Of a stretch of DNA of 64,000 bases, positions 8,968 through 17,691 are shown piece by piece. The stretch lies in contig NZ_LNBE01000002.1 in NCBI RefSeq assembly GCF_001445655.1, positions 806,001-870,000 of the forward strand. The letters are read 5' to 3'. The position numbers and the translations under genes are program-made. How positions within the stretch are numbered: the first letter of the stretch is position 1; every line of letters starts with the position of its first letter. The notes under the pieces are model-generated. The model saw only the letters and a list, made by a program, of their open reading frames with translations, was not told the DNA's origin and searched no databases. Source of the DNA: Streptomyces roseifaciens (lineage in GTDB: Bacteria > Actinomycetota > Actinomycetes > Streptomycetales > Streptomycetaceae).

Positions 8968-10032
8968 TCAGGGTGTGGTGGTGAGGGTGGGCCAGAGGGC
9001 GGCGGCGGTGAGGGGACGGGCCAGGCGGCGTGCCCAGTAGGTTTCGTCACCGTCTTCGTCGCGCCAGGACCACAGGCGGGTGGTGGCGAGGTGGAGCGGG
9101 CTGAGCTGGGTGATGCCGATGGCGCCGTGGAGTTGGTGGGCGATGCGGGCGATCTCGGCGGCCGAGGCGGAGGCCTGGGTCTTGGCGGCGGCGATGGCGA
9201 CGTGTGCGGCCGGGCCGCCGAAGTCCAGCGGGGCGGCGGCCTGGACGGCGGTGCGGACCAGGGCGGTCTCCTCGATCAGCCGCGCTTCTTCCTGCTTGAC
9301 GGCCTGGAAGTGACTGAGCGGACGGCCGAACTGAGTGCGGGCGGTGGTGTGGGCGACCGTCAGGTCGACGCAGCGTTCGGCGGCACCGGCGATCAGGGCG
9401 GAGCGGGCCAGGGCCGCGCGGAGCCGGGCCTCGTCGAGCAGTTCGGGGGAGATCCGGCGGACCCGCGAGGCGGGGATCTCAAGGGTGGCAAGGTACAGGT
9501 CGTCGCGGGGTTCCTCGGCGAGGTTGCCGCCGGGGGTGAGGACGGCCTGGTCGGGTGTGAGAGTGAACAGGACAGGGCCGAAGGGGGCGGTGGCCAGCAC
9601 GACCACCGCGGTGGCGGAGCGGGCCCATGGGACGCGGCGCAGAGTGCCGGTGACCAGCAGGGTGTCGTCGTCCCCGGAGGAACCGGCCGAGCCGACGGCG
9701 GAGGCGGCCGGGTGGGCGTAACGGATCGTCAGCTCGGGGGCGATCGCGTAGCTGAGCGGGCCGTCCGGGACAGGGAGGCCGACGCAACGCAGCAGGGGGC
9801 GGGCGACCAGGGCGGTCTCGGCGAGAGGGGCGGGGACGGCGCGGTGTCCTGCTTCCCTGGCGGCGGCGAGGAGTTCGGCGGTGGAGGCGTCCTCGGAGGG
9901 GAGGGCCACGGCGTCGGGGGCGGTGGCGTTGGTGACGATAGCGATGGCGTCCGCTTCGGCGTAGAAGGCAGCGGTGTCGTAGGCGTCCGCGGGGATGAAG
10001 GGGGTGCCGGTGTCGACCGTGTGGGTGTTCAT
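8968..10032 (-). CDS. Acyl-CoA dehydrogenase family protein (short, probable partner subunit)
   Basis: 354 residues with an acyl-CoA dehydrogenase C-terminal fold: an HTTARTQFGRPL region and HQLHGAIGITQ, the FAD/substrate-binding helix motif. The N-terminal half is divergent and alanine-rich, and the usual flavin-loop motif is not obvious. The gene overlaps the upstream dehydrogenase by one base (TGATG at 10030-10034), which implies coupled synthesis. Paired large and small dehydrogenases of this sort form heterotetrameric enzymes in actinobacterial steroid and branched acyl-CoA degradation. By that precedent this is likely the second subunit of an alpha2beta2 enzyme (inference). Confidence 0.8.
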   Translation of the reverse strand: MNTHTVDTGTPFIPADAYDTAAFYAEADAIAIVTNATAPDAVALPSEDASTAELLAAAREAGHRAVPAPLAETALVARPLLRCVGLPVPDGPLSYAIAPELTIRYAHPAASAVGSAGSSGDDDTLLVTGTLRRVPWARSATAVVVLATAPFGPVLFTLTPDQAVLTPGGNLAEEPRDDLYLATLEIPASRVRRISPELLDEARLRAALARSALIAGAAERCVDLTVAHTTARTQFGRPLSHFQAVKQEEARLIEETALVRTAVQAAAPLDFGGPAAHVAIAAAKTQASASAAEIARIAHQLHGAIGITQLSPLHLATTRLWSWRDEDGDETYWARRLARPLTAAALWPTLTTTP

Positions 10033-11219
10033 CAGTGCTGCTCCAGACCTCGAGTGATGATGCCGCGAAGGATTTCGTTGGTGCCGCCGCGCAGGGTGTA
10101 GCCGGGGCTGTGCAGCAGGGCGAAGGCGAGCAGTTCGGGGTGGCTGCCGGGGGTGGCGTGCGGGTCTGCCGGGGTCGGCAGGATGCTGCGGACGGTGTCG
10201 ACCAGCGCGCCCTCCAGGCGGGTGCCGAGGTCTTTGACCAGGGCGGCCTGGGTGTCGGGCGAGTGTCCGGCGTCCAGGGCCGCGGCCACGCCGAGGGACA
10301 GTCGGCGGATGCTGTGCAGACGGGCCGTCAGGATGCCGACCTGAGCGAGCTGTTCGGCCGTGGCCGGTTGCTGCTCCAGTTCGCGGAGCAGGGAGACCAG
10401 CAGGGGGAAGGTGGACAGGTAGCGTTCCGGGCCGCTGCGTTCGAAGGTGAGTTCGCCGGTGACCTGCTTCCAGCCGTCGCCCTGCTGCCCGAGCAGCATG
10501 CCGTCGGGGACGTCGACGCCTTCGAGGTGGACGGCGTTGAAGCGGTGCTCGCCGCTCATCAGGTGGATCGGCTCGACCCGTACGCCCGATGCGCGCAGGT
10601 CGACGATGAACTGGCTGAGCCCTGCGTGCTTGTCCTCGGCGTCTTCGGTGCGGGCGAGGACGATGGCGTAGTCGTTGACGTGGGCGCCGCCGGTCCACAT
10701 CTTGGTGCCGGTCAACCGCCAGCCATCGGCGGTGCGTTCGGCGCGCGTGGCGACCGAGGCGAGGTCGGAGCCGCTGTTCTTCTCGCTCATGCCGATGGAG
10801 AAGAAGCACTGCCCGGCGGCGATCCGGGGCAGGAAGAAACGGCGCTGCTCCTCGGTGCCGTGCTGGAGGATGGACGGGCCGGCCTGCCGGTCGGAGACCC
10901 AGTGGGCGCTGACCGGGGCTCCGGCGGCGAGCAGCTCCTCGATCACCACATAGCGGTCCAGGAAACCGCGGCCGGCGCCGCCGTACTCGGTGGGCAGGGC
11001 CATGCCGACCCAGCCGCGCTCGGCGAGGCGGCGGCTGAAGCCGGGGTCCCAGCCGGCCAGCCAGGAGTCGGGGCGGCCGAGCACGGTGCCGCGGGCGCGC
11101 TCCTCGTCGACAAAGGCGCGGACCTCGGCGCGGAGCCTGCGGGCCGATTCGGGCAGGGCGACATCGGGGAATGCGATCGGTGAAAGCGTCGAGGTCGGTG
11201 AAAGCGTCGAAGGCGACAT
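10032..11219 (-). CDS. Acyl-CoA dehydrogenase
   Basis: 395 residues with the full acyl-CoA dehydrogenase layout: N-terminal helical domain, the flavin motif CFFSIGMSEKNSGSDL in the middle domain, the TGTKMWTGGAH strand, and the C-terminal GGTNEILRG motif. It would oxidise an acyl-CoA to the 2-enoyl-CoA using FAD. The N-terminus contains a small in-frame tandem duplication (STLSPT/STLSPI; DNA repeat around 11178-11210). An upstream GGGAG supports ATG 11219. It is the third of four structural genes in an operon with two CoA-transferases, suggesting activation of a carboxylic acid followed by beta-oxidation. Confidence 0.9.
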   Translation of the reverse strand: MSPSTLSPTSTLSPIAFPDVALPESARRLRAEVRAFVDEERARGTVLGRPDSWLAGWDPGFSRRLAERGWVGMALPTEYGGAGRGFLDRYVVIEELLAAGAPVSAHWVSDRQAGPSILQHGTEEQRRFFLPRIAAGQCFFSIGMSEKNSGSDLASVATRAERTADGWRLTGTKMWTGGAHVNDYAIVLARTEDAEDKHAGLSQFIVDLRASGVRVEPIHLMSGEHRFNAVHLEGVDVPDGMLLGQQGDGWKQVTGELTFERSGPERYLSTFPLLVSLLRELEQQPATAEQLAQVGILTARLHSIRRLSLGVAAALDAGHSPDTQAALVKDLGTRLEGALVDTVRSILPTPADPHATPGSHPELLAFALLHSPGYTLRGGTNEILRGIITRGLEQH

Positions 11220-11293
11220 GGCTCATTCGCTCCCGGGTTGGTGAATTGATTGATGCATTTCTTCGCGTTACGGAGCTTCGTTACGGAAACCGG

Positions 11294-12487
11294 TCAGCCC
11301 GTGGGGTGCAGCAGGGAAGGGTCGAAGCCGGCTTCGCGGAGCACCTCGTCGGTGTGCTGGCCGATGCCCGGGCAGGGCCGCAGCTCCGGCTCCGGGTCGG
11401 CCGAGTAGCGCACCGGGCGGCCGATGACCCGGTAGCGGCCCTCGGTGGGGTGTTCGGCCTCGTACAGCAGGCCGCCCTCTTGGGCGTAGGCGGTGGTGGC
11501 GGCGGAGGCCAGGTCGAGCACGGGGGCGGCGGCGATGCCCGCCCGGTCGCAAAACGCCTGCCACTCGGCGCTGGTGTGCTGCGGCGTCAGCTCCGCGAGC
11601 AGCGGATAGAACGCGTCGGCGTTGCGGGCCCGGTGGGGGCCGGTGGAGAAGCGCGGATCGGCGGCCAGTTCGGGGCGGCCCACGAAGGCGGTGAAGTCCC
11701 GCCAGTTGCGGTCGCTGTGCGGCAGGATGCACATCCAGCCGTCGGCGGTGCGCAGGGCTCGGCGCTGCGGGCTGAGCGAGCGGGCCGAGCCGAAGGCTCC
11801 GTCGGCCTCCAGGGCGGCCGCTCCCAGGTGCTCGACCAGGTTGAAGGCGAGCATGGTGTCGGCCATCGGGACCTCGATGTGCTGTCCGGTGCCGCCGTGC
11901 TCCCGGTAGTGCAGCGCGGCAAGTACCGACTGGGCGATCTGCATGCCGCAGATCTTGTCGGCGAGGACGGTGGGAACGTAGTGCGGTTGGCCGGAGACCT
12001 GGTGGTTGAGCCAGACCAGGCCGCTGGCCGCCTGGATGATGTCGTCGTAGGCGGCGTGCGTGCCGTAACGGCTGTCGCTGCGGAAGCCCTGGGCATTGGC
12101 GTAGATCAGGCCGGGGTTGACGGCCGCGGCCTCGTCGTAGCCGAGGCGCAGCTTCTCCAGGGCCTGCGGGCGCAGGTTGGTGATGAAGACGTCGGCGGTG
12201 CGCAGGAGGGCGAGCAGGGCGTCGCGGCCGTGCGGGGCCTTGAGGTCGATGGCGGCGCTGCGCTTGTTGCGGTTCAGGTTGAGTGCCGGGCCGCCCATGC
12301 CGGGGTGGCGCCGTGGCGGGTAGTGGCGCGTCATGTCGCCCGTGGGCGGTTCGACCTTGATCACGTCCGCGCCCAGGTCGCCGAATTCCTTGGCGGCGTA
12401 CGGGGCCATGATCACGCTGGCCAGTTCGATGACGCGGACTCCGGCGAGGAGTCCGCGGCCGGACGGGCCGCTCGGCTTCTCGGGCAT
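11294..12487 (-). CDS. Family III (CaiB/BaiF) CoA-transferase
   Basis: 397 residues starting with the CoA-binding motif (GVRVIELASVIMAPYAAKEF) and FGDLGADVIKVEPP, both hallmarks of family III CoA-transferases. The catalytic aspartate that forms the acyl anhydride is D148 in AAYDDIIQAASGL. These enzymes move CoA from a donor thioester to a free acid. It sits 74 bases upstream of the dehydrogenase pair and 93 bases downstream of a second transferase, in one minus-strand unit. The substrate is unknown. Confidence 0.9.
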   Translation of the reverse strand: MPEKPSGPSGRGLLAGVRVIELASVIMAPYAAKEFGDLGADVIKVEPPTGDMTRHYPPRRHPGMGGPALNLNRNKRSAAIDLKAPHGRDALLALLRTADVFITNLRPQALEKLRLGYDEAAAVNPGLIYANAQGFRSDSRYGTHAAYDDIIQAASGLVWLNHQVSGQPHYVPTVLADKICGMQIAQSVLAALHYREHGGTGQHIEVPMADTMLAFNLVEHLGAAALEADGAFGSARSLSPQRRALRTADGWMCILPHSDRNWRDFTAFVGRPELAADPRFSTGPHRARNADAFYPLLAELTPQHTSAEWQAFCDRAGIAAAPVLDLASAATTAYAQEGGLLYEAEHPTEGRYRVIGRPVRYSADPEPELRPCPGIGQHTDEVLREAGFDPSLLHPTG

Positions 12488-12580
12488 CTTGCAGTTCCTC
12501 CTGGGGTATCGGGTGGGGCGGGCGAACGGAGGTGCGTGGACCGCGGCAGTGGCGGGTCCCGGAGAACCCGGAGAAGTGGC

Positions 12581-14026
12581 CTAGCGCCACTGGAGCGCGG
12601 CAGACCCGAGCGGGGAACGTCGGCCGGCCTGTGGGACCGTGCGCCCGCTGTACGCGAACGGTGTCGCCGGTTCGGTGAGCGGGCCGAAGTCGGTCTCGGC
12701 GGTCGACAGCGCGGCGAACGGCGTGCGCCCGGGCCGGGGCAGGTCGAGTACGTCCTCCCGTGCAAGCAGCCCGAGTTCCTGCACCCAGTGGCAGACCCCG
12801 GCCAAGGTCACGCGGATCCGCCAGGAGCCGCCCTCGGTAGCACGCCGGCGCAGGACCGTTGCCACGGCGGCGGCCCCGAGGTAGGCGGCGAGGTAGTCAT
12901 TGAGCAGGTACGTCGGCGGCAGCGACGGCCGGTCGGTCCACTCCTCGATGGCGAATCCGGTTGCCGAGCAGGCGAGTTGGTCGAACCCGCCGCGTTCGCC
13001 CCAGGGTCCTTCGGCACCCCAGGCGTGATATTCGAGGGTGATGAGTCCGGGGCGGCGCCGGACGAGTTCCTCGGTCGACGCCCCGTGCCGGGCGAGTCCC
13101 CGGTAGGCGTGTACGAAGACGTCCGCTTCCTGGAGCGCGTCGTGGAAGGCCGCACGGTCGTGATCGTCGCGCAGGTCGCAGTAGGCGTTGCGCTTGCCGC
13201 CACCGGTCATCGCGATCATCGGGATCGGGTCGGGGCGGTCGGGACGCGTCAGGTGCAGCACGTCGGCGCCGAACTGGGCGAGGAGCCGCGCCGCGACGGG
13301 ACCCGCGATGACATGGGTGAGATCGAGCACCCGTACGCCCGCGAGCGCCTCATCGGCCTCACCGATCGGCTCCAGCGGCCGGACCGGTCCGTCACCGACG
13401 CGTTCGATCTCGACGACCGGACGCTGGGCCACGTACCGCCCGGCGGGGTGCGCGAGCCACTCGTCGCGGGTGCGCACGACGCAGGCGACGCCACCCCGCG
13501 CGCAGATGGCCTCCTCCAGCGTGAAGGCGTCCCAGTCGGCCGCGGCCTGCGCGATCCCCACCTTGTCGAGCCCGCACCTGAGCACGGAGCAGACCGCGTC
13601 CCGCAGATGCGGATAGGTGGTGATGATGAAGATCCACCGGCCGTCGCGCGCCCGGTAGAAGTCGTTGTTGCCGAGCAGCGCCGGATCGTCGAGCAAGACA
13701 CCGATCGGACGTCCCGACAGCGTCGTGTGATACGTGGCCATGAGCTGGTCGATCGCGGCCCCGGCCTGCACCTCCACCTTCTGGTGCTGGTGACCGCGCT
13801 GTTCGCCGACCGCCGCCGTCTGCCGCCCGAAGACACCGATCGCGGCGGACATGGCATCGGCGAGGCGGTGCACCGAGGGCACCAGGGGATCGGCTCCGAC
13901 GACGGTGATGTCCTCGGCTCCCCGGGCCGGATCGGGGTCGCCAAGGGCGTGCAGCAGCCGGGAGAGCATCTCGCCGACAGAGGTCGGCGAGATCGTCTCG
14001 GTCGTGGTCAGCGTGTGCGAAGTCAT
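12581..14026 (-). CDS. Family III CoA-transferase with rearranged domain order
   Basis: 481 residues. The canonical N-terminal CoA-binding segment (GVRVLDLTHVIAGPVAARLL, about 230-250) appears in the middle rather than at the start. The catalytic aspartate fits D349 in GGFDQLACSATGF. Residues 90-215 resemble the C-terminal half of ordinary family III enzymes (GRPIGVLLDDPALLGNNDFY, RDGRWIFI). The sequence thus reads as a circularly permuted or spliced transferase, a form seen in some annotated actinobacterial homologues. It is the first structural gene after the IclR regulator, 69 bases downstream of it. Confidence 0.8.
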   Translation of the reverse strand: MTSHTLTTTETISPTSVGEMLSRLLHALGDPDPARGAEDITVVGADPLVPSVHRLADAMSAAIGVFGRQTAAVGEQRGHQHQKVEVQAGAAIDQLMATYHTTLSGRPIGVLLDDPALLGNNDFYRARDGRWIFIITTYPHLRDAVCSVLRCGLDKVGIAQAAADWDAFTLEEAICARGGVACVVRTRDEWLAHPAGRYVAQRPVVEIERVGDGPVRPLEPIGEADEALAGVRVLDLTHVIAGPVAARLLAQFGADVLHLTRPDRPDPIPMIAMTGGGKRNAYCDLRDDHDRAAFHDALQEADVFVHAYRGLARHGASTEELVRRRPGLITLEYHAWGAEGPWGERGGFDQLACSATGFAIEEWTDRPSLPPTYLLNDYLAAYLGAAAVATVLRRRATEGGSWRIRVTLAGVCHWVQELGLLAREDVLDLPRPGRTPFAALSTAETDFGPLTEPATPFAYSGRTVPQAGRRSPLGSAALQWR

Positions 14027-14095
14027 GCCGGGATGCTCGTTCCCAGCGCTGCACGAGTGCCCGGATTCACGGATATCCGTGAATCGATGCGGATG

Positions 14096-14833
14096 TCACG
14101 TCCGCCTCTCCTGGATGTGCGCGAGCAGCCGGGCCGCCGCCCGGTCCAGGCGCAGCCGCTCCGAGCGGCCGCGACGCCGGTGCGTCAGCACGAGGGCGCC
14201 CGTGACGACGGGGCCGTCAGTGACGGGGATCGCGAGCGCGCTGACCTCAGGATCGGCCAGACCCTCGCTGCGGCTGATGCGCGACGCGCGGATCGCCGGA
14301 AGGGCGCGGCGGAACTCCGCGACCGCCTCGGGGTCATGGCGGGCGAGCTCGTCGAGCAGCCCGTGGCGCTCCGCCTCGTCGGTGAAGGCCAGCAGCAGCC
14401 GGCCCGCGGCGGTGCGCAGCAGCGGCCGGGCCATGTGCTCGTCGGCAAGCGGCAGGAGGCGGGGGATCTCGTCCTCGCCGCCGCGCGCGAGGTGCACGGC
14501 GTCGAGCCCCACCCGCACCGTGAGCAGCACCGGGGTACCCGCGACGCGGCTCAGCTCGTCGAGCTCGGCCTGACTGATCCGCGGGACGACCCGGCCCGCG
14601 ATGAGGTTGAGGACATGCGGGGCGGGCCCGAGCCTGAAGCGCCCGCGTTGTTCCAGCAGAAAGCCGGTCGCGGCAAGGCCGTTGACCAGGTCCTGCACCG
14701 AGCTCGCCGGCGCCCCGACCGTCCGCGCCAACTCGGCCACGGTCACCCCGCCCGGCTCCCGCGCGGCGGCCTCCAGGATCCACGCGACCCGGTCCACCGT
14801 ACGGTGACGCCGCCGTCGGCCGTGCTCGCTCAT
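14096..14833 (-). CDS. IclR-family transcriptional regulator
   Basis: 245 residues. An N-terminal winged helix-turn-helix (VTVAELARTVGAPASSVQDLV, about 28-50) is followed by the IclR effector-binding domain (VGLDAVHLARGG, RPLLRTAAGRLLLAF, ALAIPV). ATG 14833 is preferred over an earlier GTG because a GGGGG stretch precedes it at good spacing. It heads the minus-strand operon of CoA-transferases and dehydrogenases and most likely senses their acid substrate or product. Polarity (activator or repressor) cannot be told. Confidence 0.88.
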   Translation of the reverse strand: MSEHGRRRRHRTVDRVAWILEAAAREPGGVTVAELARTVGAPASSVQDLVNGLAATGFLLEQRGRFRLGPAPHVLNLIAGRVVPRISQAELDELSRVAGTPVLLTVRVGLDAVHLARGGEDEIPRLLPLADEHMARPLLRTAAGRLLLAFTDEAERHGLLDELARHDPEAVAEFRRALPAIRASRISRSEGLADPEVSALAIPVTDGPVVTGALVLTHRRRGRSERLRLDRAAARLLAHIQERRT

Positions 14834-14970
14834 CCCGCCCCCACCTTGTCTTTCTTGTACGTCGCCGGCCACTGGCGCCGACACGGCCCGTCGATCCTTT
14901 CCCGCACCACCCCGACGAGCAAGCCGTCCCCGGCCCCGCAGACGTCACAAGCCCGGCAGCAGAAGGTGGT

Positions 14971-16089
14971 TCACGCAAAGGCGGAAGGACCGTCTCCGGG
15001 GCGAAGCCGTCTGCGAGCCGATTGACGTTCGCCGAGACGGCCAGGAACTGGCAGGAGGGTGGACCCGGCGCCACGCGTGGCGGGACGGAAGCTGTAGAGC
15101 AGGACGCAGTCGCCCGGTTCCAGTGTCGTTTCGTGGACTTGCCGGGGCGCCGGGGCGAGTTGGCCGGCCAGGCCGATCGGCGGCTGCGGGGGGCTGTCCA
15201 GCGCCCCGTCGAGCACCCGCTCGCCACGGATCAGCAGCGGCGGCGGGTGACCGCAGTTGACCCAGCGCAGCACCCCGGTGAGCGCGTCGAGCCGGCACAG
15301 CACGCCGGTGCAGAAATGGTCGGGCAGTCACTGGGCGAGCGCCTGATCGACGGAGCCGACGATGTCGGCCAGGTCGCCTCCGCCGCGGCGGGCGTTTCGC
15401 GCCGCCGCCATAGCGACCGACGTGGTGAGGCCGGAGTTCAGATCGTGACCCATGGAGTCGAGGATCATCGTGTGCAGGATGTCCTTGACGACCGAGTGGT
15501 CGAAGGCGTCACCGACGACGTCGTACGCCGGTTCCAGGACCGCGGTCGACACGCACCTGCTGCTGCCGATGGTGTGGGACGGCAGGAAGGCCCGCAGCAT
15601 CTCGGTGGGCAACCGCATGGTCGCGGTGCGGGCGCGGGCGGCGAGCCAGTCGCTGTAGGCGCGCTTGGAGGTGATCAGCATGGCGAACAGGTATGCCAGC
15701 ATGCGGCTGCGGCGCATCCGCACCCCGTCGAGCGAGGCGGTCCGCACCGCCAGCACGCCCAGCCGCTCCGCACCGTCGACCAGAGGCATCCAGATGATCA
15801 CGTCGTCGGCGGCGTCGTCCACTCGCGGAGTGACCGTGCGGTACGCCCAGCCGGCCAACGAGCCCTCCACCAGCAGCGGCTCCATGGTCTCGTCGAGTGG
15901 GATGAGCAGCTGTTGCTGCAGGTCGACGAGGTAGATCAGCGCGGTGCCCAGGCCGAGGGCCGAGGCGCACCGGTTCGCCAGGTCGGGCAGTTCGAACGGC
16001 AGGGATGTCTGCGCCTCGATGATCAACTCTTCCAGTCGAGTCTCGTCGACGGCGGTGCCGGGACCGGCGGGCGCATGTGGTGGGTCCAC
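14971..16089 (-). pseudogene. GAF/SpoIIE-type PP2C phosphatase, disrupted by an in-frame stop
   Basis: From 16089 the frame encodes a GAF-like sensor region ([19 protein letters not shown]) and the start of a SpoIIE phosphatase domain (YDVVGDAFDHSVV with the metal-binding VGDAFD pattern; ILDSMGHDLNSGLTT). A TGA at 15328-15330 stops it after ALAQ. The same frame then resumes with perfect family sense (LPDHFCTGVLCRLDALTG, WVNCGHPPPLLI, LEPGDCVLLYS). This is therefore a nonsense mutation rather than two genes. The C-terminus after LLYS loses similarity, so the end is also damaged. Intact homologues regulate anti-sigma factor antagonists. Confidence 0.8.
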
Positions 16090-16150
16090 CGATCCCGGCT
16101 TCTCTCACATCGGGCACGATTGCGGTTCACGCCGGGCACCATCGCGTGGG

Positions 16151-16341
16151 CGCGCGCTGATCACCGCGATCACGGGGCAGGACGGCTCGTACCTCGCCGG
16201 GCATCTGCTCGCCGAGGACTACCAGGTGTGGGGCCTGACCTGAGGGCAGGCCGATCCGTGCAAGGACCGGGTGGTCAAGCTGACACACGACCTCTCCTTC
16301 GTGGACGGTGATGGACCAGGGGAACCTGGTCCCGGCCGGGG
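16151..16341 (+). pseudogene. gmd: Relic of GDP-mannose 4,6-dehydratase
   Basis: The plus frame from 16151 reads [20 protein letters not shown] and AEDYQVWGL, the conserved Rossmann-fold N-terminus of Gmd. A stop follows, and the same frame resumes as GQADPCKDRVVKL and LSFVDGD. A frameshift then gives MDQGNLVPA in another frame. Together these match the first ~60 residues of the enzyme, with a stop and an indel inside. The rest of the gene is absent. It lies between the phosphatase pseudogene and the P450 and has no coding potential now. Confidence 0.7.
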
Positions 16342-16509
16342 GCACGCTGCCCTCCGGTGGACAGACGGCGCTTCCGCATGGACGAACGAGAAGGCAACCT
16401 GCGAGCCGAGACAGAATGGCTGCTGCTCGTCGCCCAGCCATGCGCAACAGCGACGTCGTGCGCGCGACCACCACCGAGACTGTCCAAACAAGGAAGCCGT
16501 TCCCACACC

Positions 16510-17691
16510 ATGAGCGACCCGCTGTCGGCCCCGGAGTTCCTCCAGAACCCCTACCCCTTCTACGACGAACTCCGGGCGACAGCCCCGGTGAGCCAGGTAG
16601 TCACCGGCTCCGGAAGCCGGTCCAGCTACCTCGTGACCGGCTACGCCGAAGCGAAGACAGCCTTCACCGACCCGCGCCTGTCCAAGGACACCGCCCGGTT
16701 CTTCGCCGGCCGTACCTCCGGCCGCAACCTGCACCCCGCGGTGGCCCACACCATGCTCGCCACCGACCCGCCCGAGCACACCCGGCTGCGCCGTTTGGTG
16801 ACCAAAGCGTTTACCTCCGGCGCCGTCGCCCGCTTGCGCCCGTATATCCAGCACACCGTCGACCACCTCCTCGACGCTCTCCCGAAGAATGGTGAGGCGG
16901 ACCTCGTAACCGGTCTGGCCGTCCCGCTGCCGGTGACGGTGATCTGCCAGATGCTCGGCGTGCCCGAGAGCGATCGGTCCCAGGTGCGGATCTGGTCGAA
17001 CGACCTCTTCGCCGCCGGGCAGCCCCAACGGATCGACGCAGCCTCCCACGCCGTGGCCGGCTACATGGCCGACCTCATCGAGGCCAAGCACCGCACTCCG
17101 GACGACAGCCTGCTGCACGACCTCATCACCGTCCGGGAGGAAGGCGAACAGCTCAGCGAAGACGAGTTGGTTTCTCTCGCCGTCCTGCTCCTCGTCGCCG
17201 GTCACGAAACCACCACGAACTTCATCGGCAACGCCGTCCTGGCACTCCTCCAACACCCCACCCTCCTCAGCAATGCAAGAAGTAATCCCGCCCAGATCGA
17301 CAGCATGCTGGATGAACTGCTGCGCTATGACTCACCGGTCGGGATCGCCACCTTTCGATACAGCACGGAAGCGATCGCACTCGGCAATACCGAAATCCCC
17401 GCCGGCGTCCCGGTGCTCATCTCGCCCGCAGCGGCGAATCGAGACCCCGCCCGGTATCCGGCTCCCGGCTGCCCCGACGCCGAGCGCGACGCCAGAGGTC
17501 ACCTGGCATTCGGTCACGGAATCCACCGTTGCCTGGGAGCACCTCTCGCCCTGGCCGAGGCAGAGATTGCCCTCCGTGCACTTCTGACCCGGTTTCCTGG
17601 GCTCCGCCTGGCGGTCCCGCCTGACGGATTCCGGTGGCGGCTTACACGACTTATGCGGGGCCTGGAGTCCTTGCCGGTGTTCACGGTGTAG
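16510..17691 (+). CDS. Cytochrome P450 (CYP105/107-like)
   Basis: 393 residues from ATG 16510; longer in-frame starts lack P450 sequence. Diagnostic motifs are the I-helix oxygen-activation site AGHETT (230-235), the K-helix E269-L-L-R272, and the heme loop FGHGIHRCLG with axial cysteine C341. Size and motif style fit soluble class I bacterial P450s of secondary metabolism that need a separate ferredoxin. None is encoded nearby. It stands alone between relics, 5 kb left of the polyketide segment. A role as a tailoring enzyme for that pathway is possible but unsupported by operon structure. Confidence 0.92.
   Translation: MSDPLSAPEFLQNPYPFYDELRATAPVSQVVTGSGSRSSYLVTGYAEAKTAFTDPRLSKDTARFFAGRTSGRNLHPAVAHTMLATDPPEHTRLRRLVTKAFTSGAVARLRPYIQHTVDHLLDALPKNGEADLVTGLAVPLPVTVICQMLGVPESDRSQVRIWSNDLFAAGQPQRIDAASHAVAGYMADLIEAKHRTPDDSLLHDLITVREEGEQLSEDELVSLAVLLLVAGHETTTNFIGNAVLALLQHPTLLSNARSNPAQIDSMLDELLRYDSPVGIATFRYSTEAIALGNTEIPAGVPVLISPAAANRDPARYPAPGCPDAERDARGHLAFGHGIHRCLGAPLALAEAEIALRALLTRFPGLRLAVPPDGFRWRLTRLMRGLESLPVFTV

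Noticed and set aside
8625..8984. 119-codon plus ORF left of the dehydrogenase operon
   Set aside because: It runs through the operon's terminator hairpin and shows no family signature.
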